Origin: Clitopilus passeckerianus
Lineage: Eukaryota > Basidiomycota > Agaricomycetes > Agaricales > Entolomataceae
DNA length: 64,000 nucleotides
Assembly: GCA_944990035.1 (NCBI GenBank)
Contig: CALYLX010000142.1
Span: 992,001 to 1,056,000 of the forward strand
Direction: 5' to 3'
Of the stretch, positions 55,723 to 64,000 are shown one piece after another. Made by a program: the position numbers and the translations under genes. The notes beneath the pieces were generated by a model. It searched no databases. It saw nothing but the letters and a program-made list of their open reading frames with translations, and was not told the DNA's origin. Numbering within the stretch: position 1 is the first letter of the stretch; each line of letters begins with the position of its first letter.

Positions 55723-58522
55723 ATGTTACTGGCCATTACAGTCGCCAGTGCCGTCGTGTTCGTGTTCGCTGCCTTCGTCGTCCCTCTCGTTCGCCTTTTG
55801 ATACGGCAGGCTCTATCACCTCTTCGGCATCTCCCAAGCCCGCCATGCACCTCACTCTTCATGGGGAATCTCCCAGAAATGCACGACCAGGAAAATAACG
55901 ACATAATTCAGCGTTGGGTGGCCTCGTATGGCCATACGTTCTCGTACAGGGGTTTCATTGGCGGAAGACGGCTGATGACGATAGATCCCTTAGCTATCTC
56001 CCATATCTTGTCGCATGCCTATCAATATCCGAAGCCGGACTTCGTTAGAGACAGTCTAGCAAGTATGGCTGCCGGGCATGACGGTATCCTAACAGTTGAA
56101 GGGGAGGTTCATAGGAGGCAGAGGAAGATTCTTGCACCTGCGTTTTCATTGAGCGCTATCCATAGCTTGACGCCTATATTCTGGGATAAGGCAATCAGAG
56201 TGAGTTTAGGCGCACAGATGTAGTTCTTTGAGACTCAGAACATATACAGCTACGTGACATTTGGTTGAACCATGCCGACGCTGTCGATCAACATTATCCC
56301 AAGTCAACTCGAGTCGACGCCCTCAGCTGGCTGGCGCGTGCCACACTTGACGTTATAGGCGAAGCAGGCTTTGGCTACCACTTTCATTCCCTGGATGCTA
56401 CCCCCTCCTCCAAAAGTAATGAGCTGGCTGAAGCTTTCTCTCTCATTTTTTCAACCGCACGCAAGTTCCGTGTCATGACTATCCTTCAAGTGTGGTTTCC
56501 TATACTCCGGCGATTTGTATGTAGAACTTTTCATTGAAACGAACCCTTCTCTGATTCTCACCTGCCAGCGCCGCAATAATTTCACTATGATCAATGCCAA
56601 AGCCACTATGCGTCGTATTGGCTTGCAACTAATAGCTAAGAAGCGCGAAGAAGTACAAGCGGATCTCGCGAGCGAGGCCAACAACGATAAGGCTTCACGC
56701 CCAAGGGACCTTCTTAATCTGCTCAGTATGTGTCTTCCATTCCTTTCGAAGATTCCAGTCTCTTAACCCTTCACAGTCCGCTCCAATCTCAACTCCGCAC
56801 CATCTGACAATGCTCTACATTCGTCTGGAAAGCCTGCAACGCCAGAGCTATCAATGGCCTCGCAATCCGGCCACATGTCAACGAAAGAAGTTCTGTCCCA
56901 GATATCTACATTCATCGCGGCTGGCCACGAAACGACGGCTTCAGCCCTCACTTGGTGCCTGTATGCGCTGGCAAGAGATCGGCTAGTCCAATCCGAGTTA
57001 AGGAGAATCCTTCGAGAACTGGACCCAAAGGGCGGTCCTCAACAGGACAATTTGACCAAGTCAATCGAAGCCTGCACCTATCTTGACTGGGTCATTCGAG
57101 AATCAATGAGATTACATGCGCCAGTAACGGGAACAATGCGTGTATGCGCGAAGAAGGGAGGTGACTGCATACCACTTTCGACCCCTCTTTCCGCCCCTCT
57201 TTCCGCCCCTGCTTCCAAACGGGCGTCCACTCCAGGAACAGAAAAGGCAGACGATAGAACACATATATTTCTCGCGGAGGGAGACATCATCACGATACCC
57301 ATACAAGCTGTGAACAGAAGCAAGGATATCTGGGGTGAAGATGCTTCGGAGTTTAGGTGAGTTTATCTGGTCCTTCCCTTCCTTTGTTGTTGAAGAGCAA
57401 AACTCGACAGACCTGAACGCTGGGCAAGCCCAATTCCGGACTCTGCTCGCGCTATCCAGGGTTTATATGCGCATACATTAACATTCCTAAACGGCGGTAA
57501 CTCTGGCTCAGCTACAAACGGAATGGGGAATAGATCATGTATTGGTTGGAGGTTTGCTTTGAGCGAGTAAGTCCTTCCACCTTGTCCACTTCTTCATCGT
57601 TCCATCCGCAAACGAAATGGCTGCCTCCAATCGATGTGTGAGCTCATCACCGATGGATCTCGAACTGAGGCCCCGCCTCGTCTTCTATCAGTAGCCTCCC
57701 TTAACCATCTCTTCTTCGGTCTATGAATAGTTGTCCGGTTACCTGTTTTATCGGGTGGGCAACGGTCAATTATCCCTGGCCCTCAACTCCTCGCTTTAGG
57801 TTTTTTTTTTACCGAGGATAGGTTACTGGCCTTCTTGGCACATTTATGCCAGCCAATCGGCCTCTATTTCGGGTCACCGGCTTTCTTCTTTCGAACACCT
57901 GCCTCCTACATGCTTGAAGCCCTGACGGAATGCTGACCGGTTTGCTTTCCTAGAATTAAGATTTTCATATTCGTCCTCCTTAAGGACCTGGAATTTGAAC
58001 TGGAGGAGGGCATCGTGATTGAGAAGAAAGTCAAGTGAGTCCGATTTTTTCAGCCTGATTTGTCTTCTAAGTATCACTCGTTTGTGATCCTTCTATTTCC
58101 TCCGCTTTATTTTACCCTTATATGGAACTCTCGTTTCCTGCGATGTTTCTTCTCTTTCTTGGACCCATATTTCCCCGATGTAAGCGAACCAGAACGGCAT
58201 TGGGCTTTGGTCATATCTGGTGCCCCTTAATGAGCTGTGTAGACCGCAGTCAAACTGGCAGTTGGGCTTGCAACTTCCAACTCCGTGGAAGAAAGCACAG
58301 AAATGGACTTCTGATTATCTATTCCTCGGGGTCTCTTGGTTTTCTCGTTCCATTTCGGATGGTTGAACCAGCTGCCTTTTCCTCTATGAAGGCAACGTTT
58401 ATCGTTATTCGGACTTGTGCTAACATTGTTTTCCTCACAGTGTCGTCACGAGGCCTTTCGTGAAGTCCGAACCTGCACTAGGAAATCAAATGCCACTCAA
58501 TATTCGTCGAGCCCCATCGTAG
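55723..58522 (+). CDS. Microsomal cytochrome P450 monooxygenase
   Basis: Six introns (56200-56249, 56517-56568, 56726-56776, 57357-57410, 57567-57953, 58035-58440) give 599 residues. An N-terminal membrane anchor is followed by DGILTVEGEVHRRQRKILAP (C-helix region), the I-helix FIAAGHETTASALTWCLYAL, the K-helix ExxR in DWVIRESMRLHAP, PERW, and the haem-binding loop GNRSCIGWRFALSE with its Cys ligand. It resembles agaricomycete P450s of the CYP5144/CYP5150-like sort, but the family cannot be fixed by eye. The substrate is unknown. The last two introns are 387 and 406 bases, seven times the local norm. A 12-base tandem repeat (57175-57210) adds Ser/Pro/Ala/Leu residues after VCAKKGG, lengthening a variable loop. 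The C-terminus resumes as IKIFIFVLLKDLEFEL and VVTRPFVK. Confidence 0.92.
57175..57210 (+). repeat. Three 12-base tandem units inside P450 coding sequence
   Basis: CTTTCGACCCCT is followed by two perfect copies of CTTTCCGCCCCT. The unit is a multiple of three, so each copy adds four residues (about LSAP) without breaking the frame. Confidence 0.9.
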
Positions 58523-61500
58523 CTACAGCATTCGATTTCGACGACTACTGATTTTGCTCACCTCCGTTCATGATTAAGGTTTGCAGGCCATTCTGACGAT
58601 CTTACGGGATAACATGCACAGGCATGTTAGGATCGCTCTCCGAGACTTCCACACAACGAAACATTTTCGGATCGATACTCACGACTTGCACGTTTGTTTG
58701 CTGCTTGATACCCTAAAGGTCTGATGAGGTCAGCTGCGGCCTCTTTCGGCCCGGCTATCGATCTCTGCGTGCATGTATGTTTATCTGTACGCTATATGTC
58801 ATTTAATTTATGGATTGCAGTCACCAGCCTCAACGAAACACCTCGGCTGAGCGAGCCGTAAATTGTATTGAACGTGTTTTGAAGATAGGAAAAGCGATCG
58901 GTTGAGCTACCATGCTTGTGGGGTAAATAAATTTGTATTTCCAAGAATGGAAGATGTCCGTAAGGCCGAAGGGCGAGCCTGAGGGTTTGACGGATGTAGA
59001 CAGATTCCGTCCATCAACCATCTACAATGGGCAGGAGACAGCCCTTGGGGTCTATCGATGACCTATACCGCAGGTTTCCGCATGAAGGCTAGCTCAATGT
59101 TTGGGCGTTCTTTTCATCTCCAAGAGATCCAGCGAGATCTATGAGAAAATAAGTTGTCCCATGGGGGCTGAATTTTCTCCCAATAGCCCGGTGCCTACCA
59201 CGCTGGAAGTTTTTCTTTGAGAACAAACCAGTTTGCCCGGGGAATGACCCGTTTCTCCGAGGAATGTTTGCACACGAATAGGAATCCGGCTGTGTGGATT
59301 GTGTGTAGCGCTTCAGGAGGAACGCGACCCACGTCTAGCCTTATCAAGGAGCAACGGGGAGTAGAGGTGAAAAGTGAAGAAACAGAGTCATGGCTTTGGC
59401 CGCGAGGCGTTGAACAAGGGGTTCTTATTTTTCTTTTCTACCCTTATTTTGAAAGTAGTTTTCGAGGGGCCCAGGCTCCAAAAGCAGCAGGAAGCGAGAT
59501 TCCGGCAGACTGTCCTAGAGTGGATGAACGTCAATGGACTCTGGACGACGGAGCAGTTCGCAGTGAATAGTGCCAAATGTTACTATTGTTAGCTGGAGCT
59601 CATGGTCCTGTGAGACTACATAAGCCCAGCTAAGAAGGTTGTTAAACCTAAAGTGGGCCCGAGTGCCGTGTTAAAACCTCAGAAATCAGTCATGGCGTCG
59701 ACAATAGTCCGCCAGAGCTCTCGATGTCCTGATTTCAGCTTGCCCACAAAGGTAGTCACTAAAGTGAAGTGCTCCAAAAATTCGCCGGCGGGCACCATTT
59801 CGAAAACATTTCTCGTATATCATTGTCCGTGGTTCCTACGGGTTGGTTGGGGTTATGATTACTTGCTGGGTCGCGACCCATCCACGGCCAACTACGCGGC
59901 TCTGATTTGTTCCTTACACGCTGACCACAACAGCGTCCGGTGTGAAATTCCTGCCTTGGATGTTCGACCGAGTATCAACTGAAGCCTGTGATATTCTTCT
60001 CCGCGTAGGATCAGACAGATTACAAGATATTAGGAGAGGAATTCAGGGTGCTTGAGACTGTAGTTCGAGGGTCTGAGTTCACGGATGCAAGCTTCAGCTC
60101 AACACACACGCGAGTCATCGAGGGATAAGCCATCCTTCAGAAGCGCTTGGTCGAGATCAATTGTCAGTCGTTTTGGCAGACCTCGGATGAGCTGCTCGAG
60201 GGAACTGATTACATCCCACCTTGACTTCAGGAAGACAAAGAGTGTGATAGTAGTTTGACGTGTCGGTGGTGGCCATACAATACTCCAGATCGCTTGTCTT
60301 TGACATGTCGATCCCCCTGAAGAAGTGTTTCGTCCAGTGCCGACCGCTTATTCACTTGGTGTAGTGGGAGAAAATACCTAAGAGGATCAGCACTATGAAC
60401 CTGAGGCTGGTGCAGTGAAAAAGACTTGCTTGCGACCGATTCGGAGGCTGAGAGAGGCATCGAAATGAACGGAAAATGTGTAGCCGTATCAGGACCGTGA
60501 AGATCTGGAGCACCTCATCAATGATGCTCGGCAGCGTTGGATTGAACTTTGGTCTTCTCCTTCTTTTTCATAGGTATGGGAGTGCTCTCTTGTGCGTTCT
60601 TATCCAATTCTGAGGTCAAACAACGTGAACCCATAGCGCAAGCAGGAAAGAGTCTTGAAGTGGCGTAACAATACATTGACAAACCAGGCCAGCGAACTGG
60701 ATGGTTTGCTGGATCATGGGTTCGGCGATCACTGATCCATTGATGAACCAGTTATCATCAAACCTTAGTCCCGTCCAGCACGAAAGCATATGCTTGAAGC
60801 CTACATTCAACGCCTCGTTGCGATTGCTGCCATTCTGAAATGATACACATCCGTGGACCTGTTGCTTCACAACCCTGATGAGGCCTTGCTGCAGCATCGA
60901 TAATCAGGCCTCCATCTGCGATAACTGCATTTGCCAACAACGGCTCAGACATATGGACCAAGGGGCTCGATGAAATGGCTGCTCGTGGTGAAATTCGACC
61001 ACTGTGACTTAGATTGACTCATATCGACTGGGGATATTCTCATATTGTCGAGTATCTGAGGTTCCCATCTCTCAGAAACTAAGCCGAAGGTCTCGGGGGT
61101 CAGGTACTTCTAGTTCATCTCTGGGATCAGCTAGATTTGGTTGATGAGAAAAATGGTATGGCTATCATCACCTTCAGGATTGCGACATTGTGGGCTTTTC
61201 TTTAAGGGTTATTCTGTTCCTGCATGTCTATCAGGCAAAAGAGGTTCTAGGTGATACCATCCAGATTGCGCAACGCATTCTTTTCCGCTAACTTGCGACA
61301 TCGTCCAAAGGTCCCGGCCGCCGGGAAGGTGCTTCCTTCCGGTAGACTGAGGTTGGAGAAGCCATAAACCAGAGACCTTGTTCTATTTTCTCAACGGAAT
61401 GATCAATCCTCAGTTTTGAGAGGAAGTTCTGAGAACTGAAGGGTTCCAAGTTGCTTCACTGATTTGTGGCGAGACCCTAATCACCGGCGGCAGCCGCTGA

Positions 61501-63335
61501 GCCAAGCAAACTCGGGCACAGCTTTAGCTAATCTGAAGGCGTTGCTCCCTGCACTGCATCGACATTAACAACGACGTACGGCTGACAGGTCGTCATACGC
61601 TGTCTGCCTCCTTGTAAGACAGTGTTGACTTCCATTACTTCATTACTTTCATTCCTTTCTTTCAAAGTTCCAAGTTTTCTCCTCTCTCCACACCTTCATT
61701 ATACCACAAATTCCATGATTGATTTCCGACTCGGTGAATTTGCCCAAGGGTTTACCGGGAACTCTTTAGCCCCAATGGCTTTAATAATCGCCTAAGTATC
61801 CAAACGCCTTGCCAAGATAAGTAAAAACAACTCTGATTCTCTCATAACGTACAGACATTGTAGTTCCTCGAACACAGGTACGCGTAGTGTCGGTCGGCTC
61901 CCTCACATTGTCACCGGGGACCAACATTTTCCCAACAGGAAGGGAATCTCTGCCTCGAAGCGATGCATCTGGACCAAGTGGGAGGCGCAGCTCTCACCCC
62001 GTGATTTCAACCACCCTACCATAATTTAGCCATTCCTGTGCCCGACTTCGTGCCCGACCATGGACGCATACCATTTTCCCTGTTAGAAATTTGCGTTCCG
62101 ACTCGTCCTTACATACGGTGAGTTTGTCTGTGCGCACTTCATCGCGAGGATCATCGTGCCGGGTCCGTGGGCACGAAAGAGGAATTCTAACTTTACGTGA
62201 CGCACTAAAGCTCACAGCCATACAAACTTCGTCGGTAGTACTCTGCCTCCTCGAGAGGTTCAACTATCATCTGAATTACTGCGGAACCGTTGTCGCCTAG
62301 ACTCAGACTTTGCCTTTGCAAGACAGACGTTGCAGCAGATACCTTCACATATGCTTATCTGAGGATTGACCGGAAATTGGTCGACGGAAGCAATTTTGCC
62401 TGTCAAAGCCTTAACATACTAGCTGGCATCAGCTGATGTCAGTTGATCATTGCACGGGCTGCCCGTAATCTACGCCTACGAGGACCTTTCCTTCTAGAAA
62501 CAAGCAAGTTTATGACACTGTACGGTCCCCTTGTATTTTTACCGTGGTGCCTTAGAGGTCCATGGAAGAGAATAGGGATATGCGGACCACATGCTCTCTT
62601 CTCCTGACCGGCGGGCGGCTCTTACTGTTCCGTCAATAGTTCAATTAGCGCATGTGCATTCCGATTCGAGTTCGGTCTGAGAATCCTCGAGCGCCCACCC
62701 CTCGAATCAGTGATCTATTCTCGGTTAAATGAAGAAGGACACGAGAACTTGAAGAATTTGTATAGTACGGATGTAAAGAAGGCAGTTCAATCTCATCTAA
62801 CTCGTGGTTCCAAAAGGCAACAGATCTTTGATGGTCGTTGCACCGGAAGTGACTAGTGTACAATAATGGATATATTGCGATTTTTCTTGCCGGTGTATAC
62901 ATTAGTGGATTGTTTACAATGGTGAGTACAATAGATAATTTTTGGCATCATGGAGGCGACGTATCGAGGAATGTCCGAGATAACGAGAGAGAGACCATCA
63001 AGAAAAGGAGAGTCGCAAAATGTAAACAGAAAAGACAGAGAGATCAAAGCGCGACAACAATCTAGCTAGAGAGGAGACAACACAGCACCCAGCGCCTGTG
63101 TATATGATGGCGTGCCACAGAGGGGTATGATCGTGGAAGGAAACGTAGCCAAAGCATGATGGGCATCGTCGTGATATGCGTGGTATAATGCATGGGATAT
63201 CGCGGTCACAATTATATGGTGTGGAAAGGGATGATGATTCGCCTACAGTGTCCGAAGAAGAAAGTGAACCTAGTCCGTTTGCATCGTGAAGAAACTCCCG
63301 TCAATGTCGAGGTTGATAGCGAGATAACGTCTCCT
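58523..63335. other. 4.8 kb gene-free stretch
   Basis: No frame on either strand carries recognisable family text, and no hand-spliced chain held together. Short ORFs (for example 59374-59592 plus, 60616-60897 minus) are scattered. No long terminal repeats, inverted ends or tRNA cloverleaf were identified by eye, though a divergent repeat element could be missed. The right end presumably contains the 3' untranslated region of the homeodomain gene. Confidence 0.4.
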
Positions 63336-64000
63336 CTATTGAGGCGTGGCATATCCTGACCCAGGCGCAGACCCAGGGTGGGAGTGACCTCCATCAGGGT
63401 AGGAATAATGCGAGGAGGGCGGTTCGGCTGCATGTGAGGGAGCCTGGCGGCTGTTGAAGGAGGGATAGACGTTGCCTGACTGCTGCGAGCTGGAATGATG
63501 CGATGAGAAAGGATTATTGGACATCGAGGGTGGTGCGGACAATGGGACCTCCGACGAGGACAAGTAATGTGACGACGGGTTCGGACCCGCGGAGTGAGGA
63601 CCACTGGAGGGATAGAGGGGCATATGGGGGCGTGAGCCATAATCTGGGATGGAGCCACGTCCCGTCATACTCGGTAGACCACCCAGCAACGAACGGCCAG
63701 AGGTGTACTCTCCGGGATGATGACCGGAGCTGGGTAGAGATTGAAGTGTCATCGGAGGGTAGAGTTGGAGGCCGTCAGCGGGCATCGAGCCTCGACGGTG
63801 GTCCAGGAGGCCCGGTAAGGAACCAGAGCGGTTATTAGGCGGGAAAGGGGCAGTCGTTGTTGGGCCTGATGCTGCACGATGAGCAGGAGCGAGGATACGC
63901 CGTCTGGCCTGTAAATCGAATGGATCAGTACTATGTAGAGCAATAGGAATGAGCATCAATGACTGACGTTGATCATCCAATTGGAGACCTGGGACATGCT
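63336..64000 (-). CDS. TALE-class homeodomain transcription factor, C-terminal part
   Basis: Entering from the right edge, exon 64000-63968 reads SMSQVSNWMIN. After the intron 63909-63967 the next exon continues ARRRILAPAHRA. Together these form helix 3 of a three-residue-extended (KN/TALE) homeodomain: QVxNWMINARRR with the invariant Asn, Trp and Arg residues that contact DNA. The remaining ~185 residues are a Ser/Pro/Tyr/Gly-rich tail (QLYPPMTLQSLP, YTSGRSLLGGLPS), ending GSGYATPQ. Several agaricomycete homeodomain regulators of mushroom development have such tails. Mating-type A homeodomain proteins are a less likely alternative, since their HD1/HD2 partners and MIP are not in view. Most of the gene lies outside the window. 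Confidence 0.82.
   Translation of the reverse strand, partial: HVPGLQLDDQRQSLMLIPIALHSTDPFDLQARRRILAPAHRAASGPTTTAPFPPNNRSGSLPGLLDHRRGSMPADGLQLYPPMTLQSLPSSGHHPGEYTSGRSLLGGLPSMTGRGSIPDYGSRPHMPLYPSSGPHSAGPNPSSHYLSSSEVPLSAPPSMSNNPFSSHHSSSQQSGNVYPSFNSRQAPSHAAEPPSSHYSYPDGGHSHPGSAPGSGYATPQ

Noticed and set aside
34583..58522. P450 and P450 reductase in one window as a secondary-metabolite cluster
   Set aside because: They are about 19 kb apart with unrelated housekeeping genes between, no backbone synthase is present, and the reductase serves all microsomal P450s.
63212..63658. 148-codon minus-strand frame rich in Ser/Pro/Arg
   Set aside because: It is a shifted frame over the homeodomain gene tail; the true frame follows from the INARRR junction.
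1..64000. tRNA or rRNA genes, CRISPR arrays, bacterial operons, complete transposons
   Set aside because: No cloverleaf with A/B boxes, rRNA core sequence, spaced repeat array or transposase/reverse-transcriptase motif was recognised by eye; absence is not proven without tRNAscan, Infernal and repeat searches.

Overview
The window is eukaryotic genomic DNA from a filamentous basidiomycete, most likely a mushroom-forming agaricomycete. Nearly every gene is split by many short introns of about 46-65 bases with GT-AG, occasionally GC-AG, borders. Several families typical of agaricomycetes are present: a DUF6534-like membrane protein, an F-box family with a Cys/His-rich tail, an APH-like kinase relic and a homeodomain C-terminal region. 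The species cannot be named from sequence alone. All gene models were spliced by hand; for nearly all complete genes the exon lengths add up to a multiple of three, which is an independent check.

Layout. 1-8.6 kb: the 5' part of a membrane protein gene running off the left edge, a gene-poor 2 kb, then an uncharacterised conserved domain read in one open frame with a WW/RasGEFN/RasGEF protein. 8.9-18.4 kb: an F-box protein and a CWF19-like splicing factor (divergent), a zinc alcohol dehydrogenase with one frameshift, and a secreted GH43 arabinanase. 19-25 kb: a Ser-rich conserved protein and a VNX1-like vacuolar cation/H+ antiporter. 25-39 kb: a compact housekeeping block with DDB1, a histone-fold protein, a HIT hydrolase, an SAM methyltransferase, SHE9/MDM33, NADPH-cytochrome P450 reductase and a membrane-anchored SET protein. 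39-42 kb: a decayed, partly duplicated APH-family kinase. 42.7-58.5 kb: a BOR1-like transporter, a membrane-anchored histidine-phosphatase-fold protein, IWR1, urease accessory UreG, USB1, a METTL25-like protein and a cytochrome P450. 58.5-63.3 kb: no recognisable gene. 63.3-64 kb: the 3' end of a TALE-class homeodomain factor entering from the right edge.

The genes form no single pathway. There are functional echoes: CWF19 and USB1 (RNA processing), IWR1 (RNA polymerase II import), DDB1 and the histone-fold protein (chromatin and DNA maintenance), and the reductase as generic electron donor to the P450 about 19 kb away. Several pairs are divergent with only 110-200 bases between start codons and probably share promoters.

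I did not find a convincing new multi-gene system. The most useful second looks are: the open-frame fusion upstream of the RasGEF; three single-base deficits in homopolymers inside otherwise intact conserved genes, which suggest assembly error; five GC-AG introns; two roughly 400-base introns in the P450; the duplicated kinase relic; and a phosphatase-fold protein that seems to lack half of its catalytic signature.
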